43,646 nt of DNA from positions 1 through 43,646 of IMG/VR virus record IMGVR_UViG_3300037493_001662; one strand, given 5' to 3'. Below are positions 1 to 6,201 of this stretch, in pieces. Position 1 is the first letter of the stretch. The number at the start of each line of letters is the position of its first letter. This stretch comes from a virus. The notes under the pieces are model-generated. The model worked only from the letters and a program-made list of their open reading frames with translations. It was not told where the DNA came from and searched no databases. Position numbers and translations under genes: made by a program.

Positions 1-541
1 TAGTAGTTGTTTATCAATAGTTAAGGAAAAATCAATAAGAACCTCCGCCAAGGGGCTTATAGGAGTTTGAATCTTCATAGACTGGATTCATAACTACAAT
101 GTATCTAAGTGCGTCAATGGGGTCTTTGGCGGCTCCCTTGTCTCCATCACTACCGGTCCATTCACGCATAGAATAGATTAGGTTTTGACACTTATCTGAT
201 ATAAACAGTTTGGGCTTATTGATATATGATATAGGTTGGCTTTGGTCAAAGTAGAGCCAGTCGTTGATTATTGACACACCTTGGTCAATCTTGATACCAG
301 CGGATGGCTTGAAATACATAGGGTCTTCTCCGTCATCAAGAAGGTTTATAAGCGTAACCCCTCCATCTTTGCCAATGGCTTGTGTTGCACCAGCACGAGG
401 GTCAATATAACGCTCTTCTATTTCTTCTTTTCCTCCCTCAAAGTCTCGAATAAGTCCTTTATACTCATCAATACCGCGACCAGCACTCGAACGCTGTGCA
501 GGGCCTTCTCTACCATCTGCTTTAGAGTCAGGAAGTGCCCA
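1..541. repeat. Terminal redundancy, left copy
   Basis: This segment matches 43106-43646 across its whole length with no gaps. I count nine base differences, at 128, 212, 227, 236, 296, 302, 311, 347 and 443. All fall in the terminase gene and none changes the protein. A true direct terminal repeat would normally be identical, so this looks like a circular or permuted genome assembled past its own start from a mixed population. The non-redundant length is about 43,105 bp. Confidence 0.93.
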
Positions 542-1651
542 CTCGCCGTAAGTCTCGTCCGGGAATTCCCTGTATATGTAGTAGTCGCCTTCTTTCGTGA
601 CCCTGCACCAGAGCATAAACCAGTTTCTCGCCCCCGCTGGGTCGCACGACATATAGTTCGTCCCTTCTTCTGGGATTTTGCCTTCTTCAATGATGTGCGT
701 TTCCCCGAACATCGGGAATTGCGAACCGACGAGGGCTTGTGCCCACCCATACGCTCGGATTTTCTTTTCATAGTCGGTTTTGTTATCTAATTGCTTCACC
801 ATTTGGTCAAATGGAGAATATACGTTAAATTTAGAGTGAAACCATATGATTCCCGATGTTTTTGAGCGACCTTCTGCCAAGTATGGCATATGACCCTTTG
901 GACAACCAGCAACGTGAATCAAATTCTGCGGAAGGATTTCCGCTTTCTTGGTTTTTGTGAACTTGCAACCATTTACATACTCTTTGACGACTTGAGAGAA
1001 ACCCCCAATAGGAGTGAAAGTTATTAACAGCCGTCCCCTGCGTGTCAAGATGCGGTAGCGAAGCGTTTGCACCCAGTCAAGTGGAACAAGTTCGTCGCAC
1101 CAAATGAAATCTGGCTCTCCACCCTCGATAACAACCTTATCTTGGGCATAGTTCATAAAGATACATTGGCTTCCGTTGGGAAATACAAACGAATTATGCG
1201 AAAAACCATTCTTAAGACTGTATTGAATGTTCGTAATACGTCCTTTCTTCATTGTCTTGTATTCCGATGGGATATACTTCCAGATTACATTCTGTTGCAT
1301 CTGAACCGAGGACTGAGAAGTAGTGTGGATACACCAAACTATTGAGTTCGGCTTGTTACAAAGCGTAAAAATGGCTCTTTTGGCTGCATATTCGGTCTTT
1401 CCTGCACGATTTCCGCCAAGAATTAATAGTTCTTCCTTCTTTTGTAACATCTCATCAGCATCTAGCCAATGAAAAGGCTCGTAGCCGTGCCGATATGGGT
1501 CTTCCTTCTCAGCATTTATCTTATCTTCTCTTAATTGAATCAACTCCGCAACCTTTTCAGCACCATCTCGCTCAATCATTACCTTGAGTTGCTCTTCCGT
1601 TGGCTTTATCAGCAACGGATGGTCACTCATTTTATCAAGAATGGTGCTCAT
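32..1651 (-). CDS. terL: Terminase large subunit (TerL)
   Basis: This is the ATPase and nuclease that drives DNA into the procapsid and cuts the packaged genome. The 539-residue length is normal for the family. A Walker A motif, GGNRAGKT, is at residues 79-86. Walker B, FIWCDE, is at 182-187. A coupling motif, TFTP, is at 211-214. The C-terminal RNase H-like nuclease shows its first acidic residue in SCDPAG (D337), further acidic residues near YIDPRAG, and the final DPIDALRY. The gene lies 3 bp after the 357-residue gene, and across the redundant end the portal gene starts about 30 bp downstream. No adjacent small terminase was recognised. The start codon has no Shine-Dalgarno motif. The assignment rests on motifs and synteny. 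Confidence 0.95.
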   Translation of the reverse strand: MSTILDKMSDHPLLIKPTEEQLKVMIERDGAEKVAELIQLREDKINAEKEDPYRHGYEPFHWLDADEMLQKKEELLILGGNRAGKTEYAAKRAIFTLCNKPNSIVWCIHTTSQSSVQMQQNVIWKYIPSEYKTMKKGRITNIQYSLKNGFSHNSFVFPNGSQCIFMNYAQDKVVIEGGEPDFIWCDELVPLDWVQTLRYRILTRRGRLLITFTPIGGFSQVVKEYVNGCKFTKTKKAEILPQNLIHVAGCPKGHMPYLAEGRSKTSGIIWFHSKFNVYSPFDQMVKQLDNKTDYEKKIRAYGWAQALVGSQFPMFGETHIIEEGKIPEEGTNYMSCDPAGARNWFMLWCRVTKEGDYYIYREFPDETYGEWALPDSKADGREGPAQRSSAGRGIDEYKGLIRDFEGGKEEIEERYIDPRAGATQAIGKDGGVTLINLLDDGEDPMYFKPSAGIKIDQGVSIINDWLYFDQSQPISYINKPKLFISDKCQNLIYSMREWTGSDGDKGAAKDPIDALRYIVVMNPVYEDSNSYKPLGGGSY

Positions 1652-1654
1652 TCT

Positions 1655-2728
1655 TTATAGTCCTAAGATACTACTCCAATCTTTGCTTCCAGACATTTTG
1701 TTTAGCATACCAGCACCTGCATCAATAGCATCGTTAGTCTTTTTTCTTTCCTGTTTGGCAAGTAAAACTTTTCCAAGTTCTTCAAGTCTTTTGGTTTCGG
1801 CATCTTGTTTAAGTAGTTCTTTTCTATAGTTAGCCATTTCTTCATCCGTGGAAATTCTAAATGAGCCTCTGAGTTCCTCTGGGACACCGGCATCCTGTTG
1901 CATTTCAGACTTGCTTTGAATCATTGGAAGTCCGTCTGGACTTACGCCAATACCACCACCACCAGCAAGTCTTCCAGCGTCTGCAATCATTGAGACACCG
2001 CCAGCAGCATTTGATAACAAATAGCCACCTTTGTTAATACCTATGCCTAATTTACCTGCAAGTTCATTCCAGTTTCCAAGATACTTATTTAAGTTTAATA
2101 ATGCTTTAGGTTTGTTTTTGGGACTTGCAAACTCATAGTCTCTTGCTGCTTGTTCTGCTAATTCTGCAGTAGTATTAACATTTACACCACCAATTGTGTT
2201 AATTTGTTCTCTTACTGCAGAGATACCAACTTGTCTGGCATAATTACCTTGTTCAATATATGCTCTTTCCTTAAACACACGAGCCAAGTTGCTTCTTCTA
2301 GAATAATCTGCTGCAAGTTCATCAAGGTCTGCCTGTAAATGCTTCTGTTGGTATGGGAACTCGTTCAACTTATTTGCGTGCATTTTCCACATTGCATTTG
2401 AGTGTTGTGCCTTTCCATCTTGTAAGAATGATTGTTGTGCCCAGTAATTTGGGTCTTGGACACTAGCCAATGGCATTATTCCTGGGTCGTAATTTATACT
2501 TACTATTGGAACTCTCCCAGCAAATGCCGGAGGAGTCGAAGGAATATAACTTACGTCAACTCCTTGAACATTGTTAATAGTTCTCCATCTATTGGCAGGA
2601 GAAGTTGACCATTCAAATTGTGGTTTGCGAATAATGTCTGTTTTGGCTTGTTCAGCAGCAAACCGACGCATTGCCATATAATCATCCCATTCCATCTTGG
2701 GATTACCTCTGGGTGGTCCTTCTTCCAT
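1655..2728 (-). CDS. Unknown virion-associated protein, 357 aa
   Basis: I do not recognise a family. The N-terminal 100 residues are rich in Pro, Trp and Tyr. Residues about 120-200 look helical, followed by a glycine-rich stretch around residue 250 (AGGGGIG) and a charged helical C-terminus. The gene lies between a 50-residue basic gene and terL in the late operon, only 3 bp before terL. Its composition and place suggest a minor structural or internal head protein. A role in packaging is possible, but no small-terminase DNA-binding helix-turn-helix is visible. Confidence 0.75.
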   Translation of the reverse strand: MEEGPPRGNPKMEWDDYMAMRRFAAEQAKTDIIRKPQFEWSTSPANRWRTINNVQGVDVSYIPSTPPAFAGRVPIVSINYDPGIMPLASVQDPNYWAQQSFLQDGKAQHSNAMWKMHANKLNEFPYQQKHLQADLDELAADYSRRSNLARVFKERAYIEQGNYARQVGISAVREQINTIGGVNVNTTAELAEQAARDYEFASPKNKPKALLNLNKYLGNWNELAGKLGIGINKGGYLLSNAAGGVSMIADAGRLAGGGGIGVSPDGLPMIQSKSEMQQDAGVPEELRGSFRISTDEEMANYRKELLKQDAETKRLEELGKVLLAKQERKKTNDAIDAGAGMLNKMSGSKDWSSILGL

Positions 2729-2767
2729 ATTACCAAGCCTTGCAACTCCAGTATCTAGGGGTTGTCA

Positions 2768-2920
2768 TTAGCAAGCATTACCTTTGTAGTTCTTGCCACG
2801 GGCACCACGACCCTTGCCATGCATCTTGCCTTCAATCATCTCCATCTTTTCGTGACCACTCTTCTTCTCGGCGGCTTCATGACGCTTAACGGCATCCATC
2901 TTCTTCTTAGTCGGCTTCAT
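2768..2920 (-). CDS. Small basic protein, 50 aa
   Basis: An ATG at 2920 opens a 50-codon frame ending in TAA at 2768. The peptide begins MKPTKKKMDAVKRHEAAEKK and ends in a Gly/Arg/Lys-rich tail, GRGARGKNYKGNAC. It is strongly basic, with an amphipathic helical first half and a nucleic-acid-binding-like tail. It fills the gap between two late genes in the same orientation and spacing style as its neighbours, which supports its being real. It could be a minor head-packaged DNA-binding protein. Its function is unknown. Confidence 0.6.
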   Translation of the reverse strand: MKPTKKKMDAVKRHEAAEKKSGHEKMEMIEGKMHGKGRGARGKNYKGNAC

Positions 2921-2944
2921 AGTAGTGTTATGCAATGTAAACAG

Positions 2945-3205
2945 TTATTCCTTCTTGTCAAGTAACGCTTTGACTCCAGCAGCCGATGCCTTGCTACATT
3001 CTCGGAGTAACTTGACATACTCCCCGTTCTCCGTGCTAACAGAAAATACAAATACATTGTCATCTGCATCTGGTATCTTAATAAAGAGCACTCCGCTAGC
3101 CCCGTAATGCTCTAGGTTAGTCAGAAAAGCCTTGGCATAAGCCTCCATCTGTTCTTCTGCGTGAGCAGTTAGAACTGCGTTTTTACGAGATTTTTTTTTA
3201 GCCAC
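2945..3205 (-). CDS. Hypothetical protein, 86 aa
   Basis: This small gene lies near the promoter end of the late operon. A GTG start at 3205 (MAKKKSRKN) overlaps the stop of the upstream gene by 8 bp. A TTG at 3226 would add seven residues. The basic N-terminus is followed by an alternating alpha/beta pattern with LFIKIPDADDNVFVFSVST, then a helical C-terminus. It does not match a family I know. The small size and position allow a packaging or regulatory role, but nothing specific supports either. Confidence 0.65.
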   Translation of the reverse strand: MAKKKSRKNAVLTAHAEEQMEAYAKAFLTNLEHYGASGVLFIKIPDADDNVFVFSVSTENGEYVKLLRECSKASAAGVKALLDKKE

Positions 3206-3671
3206 GGGGACGGCCTCTTTGGTCAAATCGAGCGTTGGACACGTATCCGCTAGGGTGTTCGATTATGTCAATGAATGTTCCGAGTTTAATAAATTGATTA
3301 TCCCAGACCTTTACTCGGTGCTTTTGCCCTCGCACTTCGCAATCTATCAATCTGCGGTTTGGGTAGATACGCTTGACAATGCCTACGGACTGGGGAGTTA
3401 AATCCTTCTTAGCCACTTCAGGTGCGTCAGGGGGGAGGGGGTCCGTTACGGCAACAACCTCTGGGATTACTTCCTTGGGGGCTTCCAGACCCTTTGACGC
3501 TAGTAAGGCTATCACCCCCTTCATCGTCCAACAAAACGCCCCCTGTCGGTTCGGCTTATCAGCCTCCTTAATCCAATCTACTCCTTGTTGATACTTCTCC
3601 GAAGCCCTGCTCGCAACTAACTCGGTTTTGGTGAACGGATACTCGGCAATGATGTGCTTTTCTTTGAACAT
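3198..3671 (-). CDS. Hypothetical protein, 157 aa, OB-like C-terminus
   Basis: This is the first gene of the long late operon. The N-terminal half (residues 1-70) contains GAFCWTMKGVIALLASKGL. A Pro/Val-rich linker follows, then a C-terminal beta-rich region from about residue 95 with a pattern like an OB or S1-type barrel (GIVKRIYPNRRLIDCEV, then VKVWDNQFIKLGTFIDI). That fold guess is weak. The ATG at 3671 follows an AT-rich leader without a Shine-Dalgarno motif. Position suggests early-late expression from the 3.7 kb control region. Confidence 0.7.
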   Translation of the reverse strand: MFKEKHIIAEYPFTKTELVASRASEKYQQGVDWIKEADKPNRQGAFCWTMKGVIALLASKGLEAPKEVIPEVVAVTDPLPPDAPEVAKKDLTPQSVGIVKRIYPNRRLIDCEVRGQKHRVKVWDNQFIKLGTFIDIIEHPSGYVSNARFDQRGRPRG

Positions 3672-3748
3672 GGATTCCTAATCTACACATCGAACTTAAT
3701 ATGTCGATTTAATTCACCGCCTGTATCTAATACTCTATTTATATCCAC

Positions 3749-3828
3749 TAGTCTTATATGGTGCCAGAAAACTGGCGGGGGGGCCGCCAGAAAATAGGTG
3801 GGGGGGTGCCAGAAAACTGGCGGGGGGG
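3749..3828 (-). repeat. Iteron cluster A: three quasi-palindromes separated by G7 runs
   Basis: On the plus strand there are three units, each ending in seven G: TGCCAGAAAACTGGC, CCGCCAGAAAATAGGT and TGCCAGAAAACTGGC. The outer two contain GCCAG and CTGGC arms around AAAA. On the minus strand the cluster is followed by TGGCACCATATAAGACTA, an exact 18-base match to the flank of cluster B at 14497-14514, then AT-rich sequence also loosely similar to that after cluster B. This is probably a binding array for the phage initiator. Confidence 0.85.
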
Positions 3829-3950
3829 CATGCGTAGATTACAGACCCCTAATATACGCAAAGTGTCAACCTTTTTACAATAAATTATGCAAGTGAAGAT
3901 GATTAGCGTCCTGGCCGCCTGACCGGATGGCGCGACCCCCTCCCCGCCAG

Positions 3951-3965
3951 TTAGAATCGTTCTAA
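3951..3965. promoter_or_regulatory. Palindrome TTAGAA-TCG-TTCTAA, operator-like
   Basis: A perfect 6-bp inverted repeat with a 3-bp spacer lies in the non-coding control region. Its size fits a repressor half-site pair. No partner regulator can be assigned. Confidence 0.35.
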
Positions 3966-4080
3966 ATGACGGATTCGGGCAGGGCTTTTGACACCCGAAA
4001 AGGTGGGGTTCGGGGGCTTTGTATGACCCGACAATTCAAAGGCTTCCTAGGGCATTCTAGAGGGGTTTAAAGGGGTGTTT

Positions 4081-4099
4081 CAGTTGACACTCTCAACTG
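4081..4099. promoter_or_regulatory. Palindrome CAGTTGA-CACTC-TCAACTG, operator-like
   Basis: A perfect 7-bp inverted repeat overlaps a TTGACA-like element at 4084-4089. The core CAGTTGAC recurs at about 4283 (in GTCAGTTGACTG) and about 4559 (in GTCAGTTGACTC). A repeated operator for the plus-strand operon is plausible. Confidence 0.35.
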
Positions 4100-4339
4100 G
4101 GGTTTGAGAGGTTTGGAAGTGGGGGTAAAAATAACTGAAATTAGGCATCGCCAGACCCGATTGGTTCGGATTGTATATCGGAGTTGTTCATTGATAGGGT
4201 CTAGTTAATCACTCCACGCCACCTGCGGGGCTTCCAGTCGAGTAGAACGCCTACGGCGAACGAAAGCGGAAGCAGAGTCAGTCAGTTGACTGAATCCGAG
4301 GAGTGATTGAAGCCCAACCCAAGAGCGACATCCACGCAT

Positions 4340-4702
4340 ATGTCGGCAACCCCCAAAAAGGCAGTACTGTCCTTTGAACAGTATCGGTTGGCAAAAGCAA
4401 AGCAGTCGAACCCCGAACAGGTTCAGTTGGTAGAGGCAGTCAATGCCTACCAAGACAAGGGTATGGGCAAAAAGGCAATCCGTGCCCGCCTTGTCCTCGG
4501 CGGAAAGGTTCTCGGAATCGTAGTGGTTCGGTTCGAGGATATCGATGACTGCAAGGGTCAGTTGACTCCTGCCGTCATTCGCTGGAAAGCGGATTCGGAT
4601 TCGGTCGCTACTATGACGGAAGCGATTGAAGCACTCGGGTGCGAACTCGAACCCGAGGTTCGCACGAAAGAGGACAATGGTGAAAGTGAGGTAAACGCCT
4701 AA
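4340..4702 (+). CDS. Hypothetical protein, 120 aa
   Basis: This is the first gene of a two-gene plus-strand operon. The chosen ATG at 4340 gives MSATPKKAVLSFEQYRLAKA. A TTG at 4307 would add 11 residues and lies only 3 bp after a GAGGAG. The N-terminal 60 residues form a charged helical region with EAVNAYQDKGMGKKAIRARL, reminiscent of a small helix-turn-helix, then a short beta segment (GKVLGIVVVRFEDI) and an acidic tail. A regulatory DNA-binding role is possible, but no family is recognised. Two stable hairpins follow its stop. Confidence 0.65.
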   Translation: MSATPKKAVLSFEQYRLAKAKQSNPEQVQLVEAVNAYQDKGMGKKAIRARLVLGGKVLGIVVVRFEDIDDCKGQLTPAVIRWKADSDSVATMTEAIEALGCELEPEVRTKEDNGESEVNA

Positions 4703-4736
4703 TACCCCGAAAGGTATAGACCCCCCGAAAGGGGGG
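4702..4736 (+). other. Two consecutive hairpins with GAAA-type loops
   Basis: ATACC-CCGAAA-GGTAT (about 4702-4717) is followed by CCCCCC-GAAA-GGGGGG (4721-4736). The second is a perfect 6-bp GC stem with a GNRA tetraloop. Both lie between two plus-strand genes. With no T-tract they are more likely RNA-processing or stability elements than intrinsic terminators. Confidence 0.6.
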
Positions 4737-4760
4737 CAACTATTTCCCCCCACACACACA

Positions 4761-4991
4761 ATGAAACACAAAGCATATAGCAGTAAAGTTAGGAAAAATG
4801 GACAGTTCGATACTGGTAACAGTAACCGGACTATTTGGTATAATAGCAAGTTGACGGCAAAGGTGGCAAAGGTAGTAGCACCACCACCTGCGAGTCCGTT
4901 CGACCCTATCGGTTTCACTAGGTCGCACAAGAAGGCAATCAATCAGGCGTTTTGGTCGCTGATTGAGTTCAAAAAGAACGATTCCAAGTAA
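4761..4991 (+). CDS. Hypothetical protein, 76 aa
   Basis: A small basic protein begins MKHKAYSSKVRKNGQFDTGN and is the last gene before a strong terminator. The sequence has a Lys-rich N-terminus, a PPPASPFDP segment at about residues 41-49, and a C-terminal helix. No family is recognised. The ATG follows an ACACACACA leader with no Shine-Dalgarno motif. The operon structure (hairpins before it, terminator after it) supports expression as part of the short plus-strand unit. Confidence 0.65.
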   Translation: MKHKAYSSKVRKNGQFDTGNSNRTIWYNSKLTAKVAKVVAPPPASPFDPIGFTRSHKKAINQAFWSLIEFKKNDSK

Positions 4992-4995
4992 ACAC

Positions 4996-5023
4996 AAGCC
5001 CCCAGTAAAATGGGGGCTTTTTT
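4996..5023 (+). terminator. Rho-independent terminator
   Basis: AAGCCCCCA and TGGGGGCTT form a 9-bp stem around GTAAAA, followed by a T6 tract. It lies 5 bp after the stop of the 76-residue gene and closes the plus-strand operon. Confidence 0.9.
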
Positions 5024-5138
5024 GTGCCTATTTTACTCGCGTCACTAGCACCGGCGATTTTGATCGAACCTGGAGTTGCCCGGATTCTCGCGCGGCCTGG
5101 ACTCAACTAATTTACAATCAGACCATACACACATTAAT

Positions 5139-5400
5139 AGCGTTACGTGTTTTATAGCGTTACTACTATTAAAGCGTTACCACTAACTTACATTTATAGC
5201 GTTACTAGTATTAAAGCGTTACTACTATTACACTATTACAACTATCCTATATTACTAGCGTTACTAGTTTTATAGCGTTACCATTATCAGCACTATCAAA
5301 CAATCGTGCTTTCAGAACCATTATTTGCTTGACAACATTAGTTTCATCCCCCCTAATAACCCCCGTTCTCTTAAATTACTCTTATTAGTATTAGCGTTAC
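5139..5400 (+). repeat. Phased AGCGTTAC repeat array
   Basis: Exact AGCGTTAC copies start at 5139, 5156, 5173, 5198, 5215, 5257, 5274 and 5393. A degenerate ACTATTAC sits at 5232. Spacings run 17, 17, 25, 17, 17, 25, 17, making a 59-bp higher-order unit repeated about 2.5 times. The last copy is 119 bp (7 x 17) from its neighbour. The typical 17-mer is AGCGTTACTAGTATTAA. The regular spacing suggests a multi-subunit DNA-binding site. Confidence 0.85.
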
Positions 5401-5538
5401 TAGTTGAGATTAGTCTTTTCAATCTGATTAGTCAATAGGTATTGGTGTATTGACTCAGCCGGTGGCTTCGTCTGTAGGAACTGCGTAAATTGACAGATAG
5501 GTGGATTAGTAGTAATACCGGTGCTGATATAAAGGCAC

Positions 5539-5561
5539 AAAAAAAGGTGCCGAAGCACCTT
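5539..5561 (-). terminator. Rho-independent terminator of the minus-strand early operon
   Basis: Read on the minus strand, AAGGTGC-TTCG-GCACCTT forms a 7-bp stem with a C(UUCG)G tetraloop and runs into a T-tract. It lies 24 bp beyond the stop of the 41-residue gene. Confidence 0.9.
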
Positions 5562-5584
5562 GTGTAATTCCAGGATTAGTGGGA

Positions 5585-5710
5585 TTAGTCAAACCAACTG
5601 TCGTAGTAGGATTGCTCGTATTGAGTAAACAGGTAGTTTACATAACGCCAGTATTGCTGGTAATCTATTACGTGCTGATTACTGTCAATAACAGGTTTGT
5701 TACTTTGCAT
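5585..5710 (-). CDS. Small Tyr/Gln-rich protein, 41 aa
   Basis: The ATG at 5710 overlaps the stop of the upstream gene, and the frame runs 41 codons to TAA at 5585. The peptide contains HVIDYQQYWRYVNYLFTQYE and ends in YDSWFD. It is unusually rich in Tyr, Gln and Trp, suggesting an amphipathic helix. It is the last gene before the early terminator. Overlapping start, correct strand and terminator placement argue that it is real. Function is unknown. Confidence 0.55.
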   Translation of the reverse strand: MQSNKPVIDSNQHVIDYQQYWRYVNYLFTQYEQSYYDSWFD

Positions 5711-6137
5711 CGGTTGGTGGGACTTTGGGCTTAGTAAGAGTCAACTGGTCTTTGCGACGCTGGCGATACTCGCGTTGATAGCGAAGTATCTTTTCCTTGT
5801 TGAGGAAGTAATACTCGTTATAGGTGGCTCGATACTCTTCACGGGTTTTAAGCGTTTGCTTAAATAGTCCGCAACTAACACCCATTTGATATATAGAAGC
5901 AGCAGTTTTAGGTGTTTCGCGGGATACTTTGATTCGTGCTTCTTCAGCAATACGTGCTTCCTCTTTTTTCTTCCAATCCGCAGTTGATATCATCTTGTAG
6001 ATTACAACTTTACGAGTGTTGCAACTACCCTTAGGCTTCACACCAAACTTCTTTTTGTCGTGTTGCTTGAGTTTGATTGCTAACACATTGTCTAGCAATA
6101 CAGTAGGAACATATTGAACTTTAGTCCGAGTCTTCAT
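5700..6137 (-). CDS. Hypothetical basic protein, 145 aa
   Basis: This highly basic protein follows the amidoligase in the minus-strand operon. Residues about 55-75 form a charged helix (WKKKEEARIAEEARIK). Near the C-terminus is YYFLNKEKILRYQREYRQRR, a pattern resembling the basic linker often found before or after HNH nuclease domains, but no HNH motif is present. Two Cys occur (CNTRK near residue 39 and SCGLF near 88), too few for an obvious zinc site. It may bind nucleic acid. Its place in the amidoligase operon makes it a possible partner or substrate, without direct evidence. Confidence 0.7.
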   Translation of the reverse strand: MKTRTKVQYVPTVLLDNVLAIKLKQHDKKKFGVKPKGSCNTRKVVIYKMISTADWKKKEEARIAEEARIKVSRETPKTAASIYQMGVSCGLFKQTLKTREEYRATYNEYYFLNKEKILRYQREYRQRRKDQLTLTKPKVPPTDAK

Positions 6138-6160
6138 AGGTTTGTGGTTTTACCGGTATT

Positions 6161-6190
6161 AGGGTAATCACCGGAATTGGTGACTACCCC
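6161..6190 (-). other. Intercistronic inverted repeat
   Basis: AGGGTAATCACC and GGTGACTACCCC can pair around GGAATT, nearly perfectly, between the amidoligase stop and the next gene. No T-tract follows on the minus strand, so mRNA processing, stability or attenuation is more likely than full termination. Confidence 0.45.
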
Positions 6191-6201
6191 TACCAGTGGG
6201 A

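Larger units (their letters stand above)
3672..4339. other. Non-coding control region between divergent transcripts
   Basis: This stretch of about 670 bp separates the minus-strand late operon from a short plus-strand operon. I find no convincing gene in it. It contains the G7-spaced iterons (3762-3828), an AT-rich flank (3700-3760), the palindromes at 3951-3965 and 4081-4099, and TTGACAC sequences at 3988-3994 and 4084-4090 on plus and about 3866-3872 on minus that could be -35 elements. No well-placed -10 box accompanies them. It is the likely site of late and divergent promoters, and possibly of a replication origin. Confidence 0.6.
5024..5584. other. Non-coding region between converging terminators
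   Basis: About 560 bp without a convincing gene separates two operons that terminate toward each other. It contains the AGCGTTAC array (5139-5400), several GATTAGT motifs (5408, 5426, about 5502, 5574 and 5582) and the minus-strand terminator. The quiet transcriptional setting would suit an origin, a packaging site or a protein-binding centre. Confidence 0.6.

Noticed and set aside
281-790. Plus-strand 169-codon frame opposite terL
   Set aside because: It is antisense to a well-supported terminase with intact motifs and has the composition of a shadow frame.
3755-3835. CRISPR array, because of short repeats with regular spacers
   Set aside because: The spacers are G7 runs, the units are 22-23 bp, there are only three units and no cas genes exist. 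This is an iteron array.
4205-4942. Long minus-strand open frame of 245 codons
   Set aside because: It is antisense to two plus-strand genes and the terminator, is rich in Cys, Leu and Phe with no coherent pattern, and crosses regulatory hairpins. It is a shadow frame.
5139-5400. Small hypothetical gene in the repeat region
   Set aside because: Frames across it are short, low in complexity and interrupted, and both neighbouring operons terminate outside it.
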